From the NCBI GenBank assembly GCA_945860095.1, contig CAMAPP010000005.1, positions 1 through 45,481 on the forward strand: DNA of 45,481 bases, given 5' to 3'. The notes under the pieces were generated by a model. It made no database searches, had not been told where the DNA came from, and saw only the letters and a program-made list of their open reading frames with translations. The position numbers and the translations under genes were made by a program. Positions within the stretch are counted from its first letter, which is position 1; every line of letters starts with the position of its first letter. Below are positions 15,241 to 23,632 of the stretch, one piece after another. The stretch is from Rhizobium sp. Q54 (GTDB lineage Bacteria; Pseudomonadota; Alphaproteobacteria; CADEGL01).

Positions 15241-16008
15241 ATGCTCCATCCCAAATTTCAGCTCGCCCCGCGCGCGGCGCCGGGTCTCGATCTTGGCGCG
15301 CGGGTGCTCTATCGCGACGGCCTCATGCTCGTCATCGACAAGCCCGCGGGCATCCCCGTCCATGCCGGTAGCGGCGGCGGCGACAATCTCGAAAAACATT
15401 TTGCCGCCCTGCGTTACGGCCTGCCGCGCGACCCCGCGCTCGCCCATCGCCTCGACCGGGATACCAGCGGCTGCCTCGTGCTCGGTCGCCATCGCAAGGC
15501 CCTGGCCAAGCTCGGCAGGCTCTTCGCCCAAGGCCTTGTGCGCAAGACCTATTGGGCGATCGTCTCGGGCGCGCCCGAATCCGAATCTGGCCGATGCGAG
15601 GCACGCCTCGCCAAGAAGAACGCGCCGCGGGGCTGGCACATGATGGTGTCGGATGACGGCCAGGAATCGATCACCGAATGGCGGGTGCGGGGCCGGGAGG
15701 GCGCGGTCGCCTGGCTCGAATGCACGCCCCTGACCGGGCGCACTCATCAGATTCGCGTTCACATGGCCCATCTCGGCCATCCCATCATCGGCGATTCCCT
15801 GTACGGCGAGGACGGCGCCAAGAACTTGGCGCTCCAGCTTCATGCGCGTGCCGTGTCGATTCCGCTTTATCCCAGGCGTCCGGCCATCGAGGTGAAGGCG
15901 CCGCCGCCCGCGCACATGCATCCTCTGCTCGAAATTTGCGGCTGGCGGCCCGACGGCGCGGAGGCGGAAGCCGGGACGGCCAATATCACGGCACCGATCC
16001 AGGAATAG
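15241..16008 (+). CDS. RluA-family pseudouridine synthase
   Basis: A 255-residue RNA pseudouridine synthase. The catalytic motif HRLDRDTSGCLVL is at residues 69-81 with D72 as the nucleophilic aspartate. VIDKPAGIPVHAG, GLVRKTYWAIVSG and the C-terminal GRTHQIRVHMAHLGHPIIGD motif are all in place. No N-terminal S4 domain is present, so it is the compact RluA/TruC-like form; the rRNA or tRNA target cannot be told. The ATG at 15241 was preferred over an in-frame GTG six codons earlier. It lies 48 bp after the permease, and the ABC gene begins 3 bp after its stop. Confidence 0.92.
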   Translation: MLHPKFQLAPRAAPGLDLGARVLYRDGLMLVIDKPAGIPVHAGSGGGDNLEKHFAALRYGLPRDPALAHRLDRDTSGCLVLGRHRKALAKLGRLFAQGLVRKTYWAIVSGAPESESGRCEARLAKKNAPRGWHMMVSDDGQESITEWRVRGREGAVAWLECTPLTGRTHQIRVHMAHLGHPIIGDSLYGEDGAKNLALQLHARAVSIPLYPRRPAIEVKAPPPAHMHPLLEICGWRPDGAEAEAGTANITAPIQE

Positions 16009-16011
16009 GTC

Positions 16012-17754
16012 ATGAACGCCGCAGAATCCGCACCGCGGAAAATCTCCCTCGGACGCGCCTGGCGTCTCATCCGGCCCTATTGGGTATCCGAGGAGCGCGC
16101 CTCGGCCTGGGCCCTTCTGGCCCTCGTCATCGCCGTCGATCTCGCGATCGTCTATCTGCTCGTGCGCCTCAATCAGTGGAACGCCGATTTCTTCAACGCG
16201 ATCCAGGACCGCGACGCGGGCGCGTTTTTCCGCTTGCTCGGATTCTTCTCGGGTCTTGCGGCGCTCTACATCGTCATCGCCTCGGCGCGCGCCTATGGCC
16301 AGCAATGGCTGCAGATTCGCTGGCGGCGTTGGCTGACCGCGCGCACCGGCGATGCCTGGCTCGGCTCGCGGACCTATTACCGCATGCAACTTCGCGATTA
16401 CGGCATGGAAAATCCCGAGCAGCGCATCCAGGAAGACATCAATCTTTTCGTCTCGGGCGCATTGTCGCTCGGCCTCGGCTTTCTCAATTCGGCCGTGACG
16501 CTGGCTTCCTTCGCGGCGATCCTCTGGTCGCTCTCGGGCACGCTCGACTTCACCGTTCTCGGCATGGCGCTCTCGCTGCCCGGCTACATGCTGTGGGCGG
16601 CGATCGTCTATGCCTTCGCGGGCTCGTTTCTGACCCACCTCATCGGCCGGCCGCTCGTGCCGCTTAACTTCCAGCAACAGCGCTACGAGGCCGAATTGCG
16701 CTTGCGCATGATCCGCGTGCGCGAAAACGCGGAAAGCATCGCGCTCTATCGGGGCGAGGCGGACGAGCGCCGCTTGCTGGCGGGGGCGTTCGCGCAATTG
16801 CGGGCGAATTGGTTCCGCCTCATGGCCTGCGGCTTCAATCTCAATCTGTTCTCGTCGTTCTATGCCCAGCTCGCGATCGTCTTTCCCTTTCTTGTGGCCG
16901 CGCCGCGCTATTTCTCGGGCGCCATTCAGCTGGGCGGTCTCACCCAGACCGCCTCGGCCTTCGGTCAGGTGCAGGGCGCCTTGTCCTGGTTCGTCAACGC
17001 CTATGCCGATCTCGCGAGCTGGAAGGCAAGCGTCGATCGCCTGATCGGCTTCGACGACGCGGTCGAGGCGGTTGCGGCCGATGCGTCGGGCACCCTGGGG
17101 CGCATCGTGCGCTCGACCGGGCCGCGTCTCGCGGCGGAGGGCCTCGATCTCGCTCTGCCGGACGGCCGTCTGCTCATCGAGGGCGCGCGGCTCGAGGTGG
17201 CACCAGGCGAGGCGGTGCTGCTTTCAGGCCCGTCGGGCTCGGGTAAATCCACCTTGTTCCGCGCGCTCGCCGGGCTATGGCCGTTCGGCGCCGGGCGCCT
17301 GGTCATGCCCGAGGGGCGCATCCTGTTCCTGCCGCAAAAGCCCTATATCGCGCCCGGCACGCTGCGCGCGGCGCTGTGCTATCCCTCGGGACAACACGCG
17401 CCGGGCGACGAGGAATTGGCCGAAGCGCTGCGCGCGTGCCGGCTCGATCACCTCGTTGACCGCCTCGGCGAGGAATGGCATTGGCAGACGAGGCTGTCGC
17501 CGGGCGAACAACAGCGCCTGGCCTTCGCGCGCGCATTTCTGTTGCGCCCGCAATGGCTGTTCCTCGACGAGGCATCGAGTTCGCTCGACGAGGACGCCGA
17601 GCGCGCGATGTACGAGGGTTTGCGCGCGCGCTTGCCGGATGCGGCTGTCTTGTCGATCGCGCACCGCCCCGCCGTTGCGCGCTATCACACGCGCCGGTTG
17701 AGCATCGATCCGGCGACGCGCTCGGTGCAAACGGCGGCGATCCTAGCGAGCTGA
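16012..17754 (+). CDS. SbmA/BacA-YddA-type ABC transporter, membrane domain fused to ATPase
   Basis: A 580-residue half-transporter. The N-terminal membrane domain (about 1-340) has the SbmA/BacA-like hallmarks LNQWNADFFNAIQDRDAGAF, QWLQIRWRRWLTARTGDAWL and MENPEQRIQEDI. The C-terminal ATPase has Walker A GPSGSGKST at about 406, the signature LSPGEQQRLAFARA at about 495 and Walker B WLFLDEASSSLDE at about 515. Family members move peptides or cofactors, and the ATPase-fused version resembles YddA and the Mycobacterium Rv1819c type. It acts as a homodimer in the inner membrane. The gene starts 3 bp after the rluA-like stop and overlaps the end of the convergent MFS gene by 12 bp. Confidence 0.9.
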   Translation: MNAAESAPRKISLGRAWRLIRPYWVSEERASAWALLALVIAVDLAIVYLLVRLNQWNADFFNAIQDRDAGAFFRLLGFFSGLAALYIVIASARAYGQQWLQIRWRRWLTARTGDAWLGSRTYYRMQLRDYGMENPEQRIQEDINLFVSGALSLGLGFLNSAVTLASFAAILWSLSGTLDFTVLGMALSLPGYMLWAAIVYAFAGSFLTHLIGRPLVPLNFQQQRYEAELRLRMIRVRENAESIALYRGEADERRLLAGAFAQLRANWFRLMACGFNLNLFSSFYAQLAIVFPFLVAAPRYFSGAIQLGGLTQTASAFGQVQGALSWFVNAYADLASWKASVDRLIGFDDAVEAVAADASGTLGRIVRSTGPRLAAEGLDLALPDGRLLIEGARLEVAPGEAVLLSGPSGSGKSTLFRALAGLWPFGAGRLVMPEGRILFLPQKPYIAPGTLRAALCYPSGQHAPGDEELAEALRACRLDHLVDRLGEEWHWQTRLSPGEQQRLAFARAFLLRPQWLFLDEASSSLDEDAERAMYEGLRARLPDAAVLSIAHRPAVARYHTRRLSIDPATRSVQTAAILAS

Positions 17755-18936
17755 CGCGCGCGGATCGGCGCTTTTAAGATAAAGCATCGTGGTCGCCAGC
17801 AAGGCGACCGATAGCAGGCCGAACACCCAGCCATAGGCGCCGGCCGTGCCCGTGCCGGCGTCGCGTGCGCCCGCGAGCACCTCGCCGGTCGCGACCTGCA
17901 AGACGGCGGTGCCGAAGAAGTTGAAGAAATTGAGCAAGGTCGCGCCGCGTCCTTCCATGCCTTCGGGGAAGAAGGCGCGGCCATGGGCGATCACCAGACC
18001 GTAAGCCGCGCCGTAAAACCCGATGGCGATAAGGCAGGCGATGGCGGGCGCGAGAGCCATATCGGGCGCGCCCGCGAGCGCTCCCGTCGCCGCCACGCCG
18101 AGCACGGCCACGCCCGCGATATAGGGCTTGGGCGAACCGAGCCGCGAGCTCATCCAGCCGAACAGAAGATTGGCGGCAGCCAGGGCGATCACCATGGCCG
18201 CTAGAACATCGCCGTATTCGATGGGCGCCATACCGTGCACCTCGTAAAGATACGGCCCCGCCCAGATGCCGCGCACCGACAGCACGACCCCGCTGCACAC
18301 GAAGCTGAACGGCAAGAGCCACCACAAGGCGCGCAGGCGCATGATGGCGAGGATGCCGGCGAAGGCGCGCGACAGGCTTTCCGGGGCGCCCATCTTTTCG
18401 CCGCGCGCGGCGAAGGCGAGGAAGAGGGCGAGCATGGCCGTGACGGCGCCCATGATTCCCATGGCACCCCGCCAGCCGAACCATAAATCGAGCGCCGCCA
18501 GTGGCGTCGCGCTCAACACCAGGCCGAGATTGCTGACGGCGATCACATAGCCGTTCGCCAGGGCAAAGCGTTCGAGCGAGTACCGCCGCGCCATGACCAC
18601 GACGGACGCCATGTAGAGCGGCGCGCAACCGAGGCCGAGCAAGGCCTGCCCGAGATAGGCGATCTCAAGGCTCGGCGCCGCGCCGAATACAACTGCCCCC
18701 GCGGCGGTCACGGCCAGGCCCAATGATGCGCTCCGCAACGGCCCCCAGCGGTCGAGCAGCACGCCGATGGGAATCTGCGCGAGCGAGAAGGCGAGGAACC
18801 ACATGCCTGACAGCCGGCCCAAATCGGCGGCCGTCGCGCCCAGGTCCGCGGCCATGTCGGGGGCGAGGACCGCCATCGTCGAGCGGAAGAACTGGCTGAG
18901 AACGATCGCCAGGATCAGAAGGACGAGCGTGCGCAC
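17743..18936 (-). CDS. MFS transporter
   Basis: A 397-residue protein with about 12 membrane segments. Segment 1 starts at once (MRTLVLLILAIVLSQFFRSTMAVLAPDMAADLGATAADLGRLSG overall), and the loop after segment 2 has the GVLLDRWGPLRSASLG pattern, a version of the MFS motif GxLaDrxGrkr. The start is GTG at 18936; no ATG is available near the first segment. The MBL hydrolase gene ends 31 bp upstream on the same strand, so the two may be co-transcribed. Substrate unknown. Confidence 0.88.
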   Translation of the reverse strand: MRTLVLLILAIVLSQFFRSTMAVLAPDMAADLGATAADLGRLSGMWFLAFSLAQIPIGVLLDRWGPLRSASLGLAVTAAGAVVFGAAPSLEIAYLGQALLGLGCAPLYMASVVVMARRYSLERFALANGYVIAVSNLGLVLSATPLAALDLWFGWRGAMGIMGAVTAMLALFLAFAARGEKMGAPESLSRAFAGILAIMRLRALWWLLPFSFVCSGVVLSVRGIWAGPYLYEVHGMAPIEYGDVLAAMVIALAAANLLFGWMSSRLGSPKPYIAGVAVLGVAATGALAGAPDMALAPAIACLIAIGFYGAAYGLVIAHGRAFFPEGMEGRGATLLNFFNFFGTAVLQVATGEVLAGARDAGTGTAGAYGWVFGLLSVALLATTMLYLKSADPRASAR

Positions 18937-18967
18937 CGCCGGCGGTCCGTCGGCCTTGCGGCGCCGC

Positions 18968-19654
18968 TCAGGACGGGCGGTAGGCCGCGCGGCCGAGCAC
19001 GGAATCGGCGACGAAGGGATTGCTTTCGCGTTCCTGGCCGAAGGTCGAAAGCGCGCCGTGGCCCGGCACGAAAGTCGTTTCGTCTCCGAGCGGCCATAAT
19101 TTTCCGGTGATCGAGTGGATGAGCTGCAAATGGTTGCCGCGCGGCAAATCGGTGCGCCCGATCGAGCCTTGGAACAACACGTCGCCGACGAAGGCGATGC
19201 CGGATTCGTGGTGGAACACGATGTGCCCGGGGGTGTGACCGGGGCAATGCACGACGCCGAGTTCGAGCGCGCCCACGCTCACCCGGTCGCCATCGCCAAG
19301 CCAGCGATCGGGCTCGAAGGGCCGCGCGCCCGCGATGCCGTATTGCGCGCCGGTTTGGGCAAGCTTCTCGATGAGAAAGCGGTCGTCCGGATGCGGCCCC
19401 TCGATGGGCACGCCCAGGCGCTCGGCCAGGGGCCCGGCATTGCCGCAATGATCGGTGTGGCCGTGCGTGACCAGAACCTTTTCGATGGTCACGCCGCATT
19501 TCTCGGCGGCCTCGAGGATGCGGTCGACCTCGCCGCCCGGATCGACCGCCGCGCCGCGCATCGTCGCGGTGCACCACAGGACGCTGCAATTCTGCGCAAA
19601 GGGCGTGACCGGCACGATGACGGCTTGAATGGGCGAAAGCGGTCGGTCGTTCAT
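18968..19654 (-). CDS. MBL-fold metallo-hydrolase (glyoxalase II-like, YcbL type)
   Basis: A 228-residue hydrolase with the metal site THGHTDHCGN (H64, H66, D68, H69), later ligands in HCPGHTPGHIVFH and VGDVLFQGSIGRTDLP, and the final VPGHG histidine. Length and the short C-terminus match the YcbL/glyoxalase II-like group, which hydrolyses thioesters such as S-lactoylglutathione; some relatives are persulfide dioxygenases. The ATG at 19654 fits the family's N-terminus (VIVPVTPFAQNC). It is probably cytoplasmic and divergent from the small gene at 19865. Confidence 0.88.
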   Translation of the reverse strand: MNDRPLSPIQAVIVPVTPFAQNCSVLWCTATMRGAAVDPGGEVDRILEAAEKCGVTIEKVLVTHGHTDHCGNAGPLAERLGVPIEGPHPDDRFLIEKLAQTGAQYGIAGARPFEPDRWLGDGDRVSVGALELGVVHCPGHTPGHIVFHHESGIAFVGDVLFQGSIGRTDLPRGNHLQLIHSITGKLWPLGDETTFVPGHGALSTFGQERESNPFVADSVLGRAAYRPS

Positions 19655-19864
19655 GCGCGACTCTGGGTTCGGTTCGATCGAGGGAAATCGGGGCGCGCGG
19701 GGTTCTCGGCGGTGCCGCGCATCCTGCCCCATGGGCGCACGCGCGTCGACCGCTTCGGCGCGGCCACGACCCTGCCATCCGGGGCCGATCGGCCCGCGAC
19801 CGATCCGTCTTGTGCGCGGGCACCGCTTTAAGCAATCCTGCGCCCGGCAAGACGGAGCGATGCG

Positions 19865-20275
19865 ATGTCGGTGATTTACGTGGCGGCGAGCAAGGCGCTC
19901 GGCGAGTGGGCGGAGGAGGTCGGGCTGACCAAGCATGTCTATAAGCTCGGCGTGACCGAAGGTACGGCCAAGGACGCGGTTCAGGCGCTCAACGACCGGG
20001 AAGCGGCGGGTCAGGCGGATTGGATCCTTCTGGCCAAGGACGATGCCGAAACCGACGAGGCGGCGGCGTATGAACGCTTGGCGCTGAAGGAAAAGCCCGT
20101 CGCGCCCGCGCATTATCCGAAGCTGCGCGAGGAAGCGGGCGTGTTCAAGGTCAAGGTGGTCAATGTCGAGAACCACATGCTGGTGAAATACGCGCTCGAA
20201 GGCGGCGATCCCAAGCGGGTCAAGATGAAGCCCAAGGACATCGGCCTTTATCTCATCCGCAACGCGCTCGCTTGA
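19865..20275 (+). CDS. Small conserved-looking protein with GIY-YIG/T5orf172-like N-terminus, function unknown
   Basis: A 136-residue protein starting MSVIYVAASKALGEWAEEV, with HVYKLGVTEGTAKDAVQAL. The IYVA ... VYKLGVT pair recalls the strand motifs of GIY-YIG/T5orf172 domains, but the catalytic arginine and glutamate are not clear, so nuclease activity is not claimed. The C-terminal half (FKVKVVNVENHMLVKYALEG, KMKPKDIGLYLIRNAL) is neat and ungapped in composition. No signal or membrane segment is seen. The acyl-CoA synthetase starts 7 bp after the stop, so they are almost certainly co-transcribed. Confidence 0.7.
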   Translation: MSVIYVAASKALGEWAEEVGLTKHVYKLGVTEGTAKDAVQALNDREAAGQADWILLAKDDAETDEAAAYERLALKEKPVAPAHYPKLREEAGVFKVKVVNVENHMLVKYALEGGDPKRVKMKPKDIGLYLIRNALA

Positions 20276-20282
20276 GGCGGGC

Positions 20283-21944
20283 TTGGCGACGCCGCGCCTT
20301 TCACCCGAGCTTTGCGCGCGGCTCAATCTGCGCGCGGCAAGCGAAGGCGGCGGCGGGGGTTACGAAATCGTCATCCCCGAACGCGCGAACATCGCCGCCG
20401 ATTCGGTCGGGTTGCATGCGAAGGGCCAGCGCGCCGACCGCCCGGCGGTGATTTTCGAGGACGCGGACGGTGCCGTGTCGCGCCTGTCCTACGGCGCGCT
20501 CGACGAACGGGCCGCGCGCCTCGCGGGCCGGCTTGCCGAGTTCGGCGTCAAAAAAGGCGATCCCGTCGCCCTCCATCTCGGCCAGCGGCCCGAAACCGCG
20601 ATCGCGCACATCGCCTGCTACAAGCTCGGCGCCATCGCGGCCACGATCTCGACCCATTACGGCCCCGACACGGTGCGCCACATCCTTCGCGATTCGGGCG
20701 CGCGCGTGCTGGTGACCGAGGATGCCCATTGGGCGCCCCTTCGCGCGCTGGCGGGGGAATGTCCGGACCTCGTCCATCGCCTGGTGGTCGGCCGCGCGGG
20801 CGCGGGCGAGACGCCGTTTTCGGCCGCGCTCGACGGCCCGCCCTTGGCGGCGGCCGAGACGCGCCACGACGATCCGGCCTTGCTCATCTACACCTCGGGC
20901 TCGACGGGTCTGCCCAAGGGCATCGTGCACGGCCACCGAATCCTGCACGGCTACAAAACGAGCCTCGGACTGTTCTTCAATCTCGAACTTGACGAACCGG
21001 ACCTCGTGTTCTGGACGTCGAGCGATTGGGCCTGGGTCGGCGGACTCATCGACGTCGTCTATCCGGCTTGGCTATTCGGCCATCCGGTGGTCGCGTCCCA
21101 GCACCGCTTCGAGGCCGAATGGGCACTCGGCTTCATGGCGCGTCACGGCGTCACCCATTCGCTGATGACGCCGACCGCCTTGAAACGCCTGGCGCAAGTC
21201 GAGGCGCCGAGCCGGCGTTGGCCGGATCTTGCCTTGCGCACCGTGTTCACGGGCGGCGAGGCCTTGCCGGGGGAAACTCTAGCCTGGCTCGAAAACATCC
21301 TCGGCATCGTCTGCAACGAGGGCTATGGCATGTCCGAGGTCAACCACATGATCGGCAATTGCAAGGCGCTGCGCCCGATCAAGCCGGGTTCCATGGGCTG
21401 GGAATTGCCCGGGCACGTCGCGCGTCTGGTGGACGAGAACGGCGTCGAGTCCGCCGATGGCGAGGTCGGCGAAATCGTGACCTTCGACCGCGCGGCGACC
21501 CTGTTTCTCGGCTATTGGCGGCGGCCCGATCTCGATGCCGAAATGCGCCTGGGCAAATGGATCCGCACGCGCGACTTGGCGGTGCGCGATGGGGACGGCT
21601 ATTTCTGGTACCGGGGGCGCAACGACGATTTGATCAAGAGCGCAGGGTTTCGCATCGGTCCGGCGGAGATCGAGGGCGCGCTGCAATCCCACCCGGCCGT
21701 CGCGGAATCGGCGGTCATCGCCAGCCCCGATGCCGAGCGGGGCCAGATCGTGAAGGCCTTCGTGCGCCTGGCCGCGGGCGTGGTGGGCGACGAGGCGCTG
21801 GTGAAAGCGCTGCAAGACCATGCGCGCGCGCGCCTGGCCGGCCACAAGACGCCGCGGCGCATCGAATTCGTCGAGGATTTCCCGCTGACTTCATCGGGCA
21901 AGGTCGCGCGGGCGGAATTGCGCAAGCGCGAAGCCGCACGGTGA
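20283..21944 (+). CDS. AMP-forming acyl-CoA synthetase (ANL superfamily)
   Basis: A 553-residue ANL enzyme that activates a carboxylic acid to acyl-AMP and then acyl-CoA. The phosphate loop YTSGSTGLPKG starts at about residue 203. Next come the A5 region NEGYGMSEVNHMIG, the A7-A8 hinge TRDLAVRDGDGYFWYRGRNDD and SAGFRIGPAEIE, and the C-terminal catalytic lysine in PLTSSGKVARAEL. The short SEVN signature fits acetyl/medium-chain or related acid synthetases better than long-chain ones. The start is a TTG at 20283, 7 bp after the preceding stop. An AllA-like gene follows 46 bp downstream. The acid substrate is not deducible. Confidence 0.9.
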   Translation: MATPRLSPELCARLNLRAASEGGGGGYEIVIPERANIAADSVGLHAKGQRADRPAVIFEDADGAVSRLSYGALDERAARLAGRLAEFGVKKGDPVALHLGQRPETAIAHIACYKLGAIAATISTHYGPDTVRHILRDSGARVLVTEDAHWAPLRALAGECPDLVHRLVVGRAGAGETPFSAALDGPPLAAAETRHDDPALLIYTSGSTGLPKGIVHGHRILHGYKTSLGLFFNLELDEPDLVFWTSSDWAWVGGLIDVVYPAWLFGHPVVASQHRFEAEWALGFMARHGVTHSLMTPTALKRLAQVEAPSRRWPDLALRTVFTGGEALPGETLAWLENILGIVCNEGYGMSEVNHMIGNCKALRPIKPGSMGWELPGHVARLVDENGVESADGEVGEIVTFDRAATLFLGYWRRPDLDAEMRLGKWIRTRDLAVRDGDGYFWYRGRNDDLIKSAGFRIGPAEIEGALQSHPAVAESAVIASPDAERGQIVKAFVRLAAGVVGDEALVKALQDHARARLAGHKTPRRIEFVEDFPLTSSGKVARAELRKREAAR

Positions 21945-21990
21945 CGCCGCATTCTGATAGAATGGCGGCGTTCTTGCGCGAGAGGCCCCA

Positions 21991-22683
21991 TTGGACTCGA
22001 AGACACTGTTCTCGAATTTTTCCGGCACCGATTTCGCCCGGCCGCCCGCCATCGCGCGCAACGAGGCGCGCGTGGTCGAGGCGCGTGCCGTGTGGGCGAC
22101 GGCCGAAAGCCTTGCCGGATATGGCCGGCTGGTGGCCGATTTCGCGTCCGCCGAGGTCGCGATCGTCACATGGCCGCAGCCGGGCCGGCGCCCGGTGGTC
22201 GCGGGTACCGGCAACGAGGGCGGCGTGGTCGCGGACGTGTTCGAGTTCGCCCGCAAGGGCCAGGTGCAGCACGCGGTCAATCGCGCGGTCGGGCGAGGCT
22301 ATGTGACCGGTTGGTTCGACGATCCCGGGACCGCGCGCGAGGACGCGCCGCCCCGCGACTCGACGCGCCTCTTCACCCACGAGGCCAATTACCATCCCGA
22401 TGGCGGCCAAGTGTTCCATCCCCGGGCGGGCGCGTCCTTCGTCGCGCTGCTGGCCAAGCCGGGCGACGATGTGCGGCCCGAGGATTTCGTGGCCTTTCAT
22501 TTCGACGGCCGCGCCGGGGTGCATATCGATCCGGGCGTCTGGCACCAGCCGGTATTTCCCTTGGGCGAAACCGCGGTCTTCGACGACAAGCAGGGCCGCG
22601 TTCATGCCTGCATCGCGGTTGATTTCATCGGCGAGTTCGGCGCTTACGTAGCGGTGCCGCTGTTGCCTCCGTCCCGCACATGA
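21991..22683 (+). CDS. Ureidoglycolate lyase (AllA)-like cupin protein
   Basis: A 230-residue protein whose C-terminal half has the AllA cupin pattern: LFTHEANYHPDGGQVFHPRAGASFVALLAKPGDD and VHIDPGVWHQPVFPLGE in succession. AllA releases urea from ureidoglycolate to give glyoxylate, the last step of allantoin breakdown. The protein is longer than the usual 160-170 residues because of an N-terminal extension of about 60 residues, and no other purine-catabolic gene is in the window, so the exact reaction is uncertain. The start is a TTG at 21991 with GAGAGG upstream. Same strand as the acyl-CoA synthetase and rlmJ. Confidence 0.65.
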   Translation: MDSKTLFSNFSGTDFARPPAIARNEARVVEARAVWATAESLAGYGRLVADFASAEVAIVTWPQPGRRPVVAGTGNEGGVVADVFEFARKGQVQHAVNRAVGRGYVTGWFDDPGTAREDAPPRDSTRLFTHEANYHPDGGQVFHPRAGASFVALLAKPGDDVRPEDFVAFHFDGRAGVHIDPGVWHQPVFPLGETAVFDDKQGRVHACIAVDFIGEFGAYVAVPLLPPSRT

Positions 22684-22711
22684 TCGCGGACGTGGCCGAT
22701 GGCGGGCGCGC

Positions 22712-23632
22712 GTGAATTATCGCCACGCCTACCATGCGGGCGCCTTCGCCGACGTGCTCAAGCACGCGGTTCTGGTGCATGTGCTCGACCATATGGCGCG
22801 CAAGGCGACGCCCTTCTTCGTGCTCGACAGCCATGCGGGCGCGGGGCGCTACGATCTTGCAGGCCCCGAGGCCCGGCGCACGGGCGAGGCCGAAGCGGGC
22901 ATCATGCGCTTGCTGGCGGCGTCGAACGTGCCCGAGGCGCTTGTCCCCTATCTCGATGCGGTGCGCCGCTTTCAGAACGCTGGCCCGGTCTATCCCGGCT
23001 CGCCCAAGCTCGCGCGGATGCGATTGCGCGCGCGCGACCGGATGGTCGCAATCGAATTGCTCGACGAGGACAAGGTCGCCCTGTCACGTGCCTTCGCCGG
23101 CGATCCTGTGGTCGATATCCGCCGCATGGACGGTTTCGCCGCGCTCAAATCCCTGTTGCCGCCCGCCGCGCGGCGCGGCCTGGTGCTCGTCGACCCGGCA
23201 TTCGAGGCGACCGACGAATTCGAACGACTGGCCGGGGCGCTCAAGGCCGCGTGGCGGCGCTGGCCGACTGGAACCTATATCGTCTGGTATCCGATCAAGG
23301 ACGAGGCAGAGGTCGCGGCGTTCCATGCCGCCTTGCTGGCGGCCGGGCCGCCCAAAATTCTGCGCGCCGAGTTGCGGGTGCAGCCGGCCGGAAGGCCCGG
23401 ACTCGGCGCCTGCGGCGTGCTCGTCGCCAACCCGCCGTTCACGCTCGAGGCCATGCTGGCCGAGGCCTTGCCCTATCTCGCCCGCGTGCTGGGGCGCGAG
23501 GGAGTGGGCGGATTCCGTCTCGATTGGTTGCGCGCCGAAGGGACCGAGCCCGTCAGCGCGCCCGCCGCGCGACGAATTCCTGAAAGTTCCCGGCCTCGCC
23601 CGCGAGGCGCGCGCGCTCGAACGCGCGGTTGA
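22712..23632 (+). CDS. rlmJ: 23S rRNA adenine-N6 methyltransferase RlmJ
   Basis: A 306-residue SAM-dependent methyltransferase that in E. coli methylates A2030 of 23S rRNA. The signature start NYRHAYHAGAFADVLKHAVL is exact for the family, followed by the SAM-site region FFVLDSHAGAGRYDL. Catalytic motif IV is normally DPPY/F but here reads D161-P-A-F164 (LVLVDPAFEATDEFERL), an unusual Pro-to-Ala change. The family core ends near GGFRLDWLRAEG; the last 35 or so residues are basic, low-complexity, and lie opposite the end of the convergent glycosyltransferase gene (80-bp overlap). The start is GTG at 22712. Confidence 0.9.
   Translation: MNYRHAYHAGAFADVLKHAVLVHVLDHMARKATPFFVLDSHAGAGRYDLAGPEARRTGEAEAGIMRLLAASNVPEALVPYLDAVRRFQNAGPVYPGSPKLARMRLRARDRMVAIELLDEDKVALSRAFAGDPVVDIRRMDGFAALKSLLPPAARRGLVLVDPAFEATDEFERLAGALKAAWRRWPTGTYIVWYPIKDEAEVAAFHAALLAAGPPKILRAELRVQPAGRPGLGACGVLVANPPFTLEAMLAEALPYLARVLGREGVGGFRLDWLRAEGTEPVSAPAARRIPESSRPRPRGARARTRG

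Noticed and set aside
22712-22800. Possible upstream start for rlmJ inside the AllA-like gene
   Set aside because: The family N-terminus NYRHAYHAGAFADV begins exactly at the GTG at 22712.
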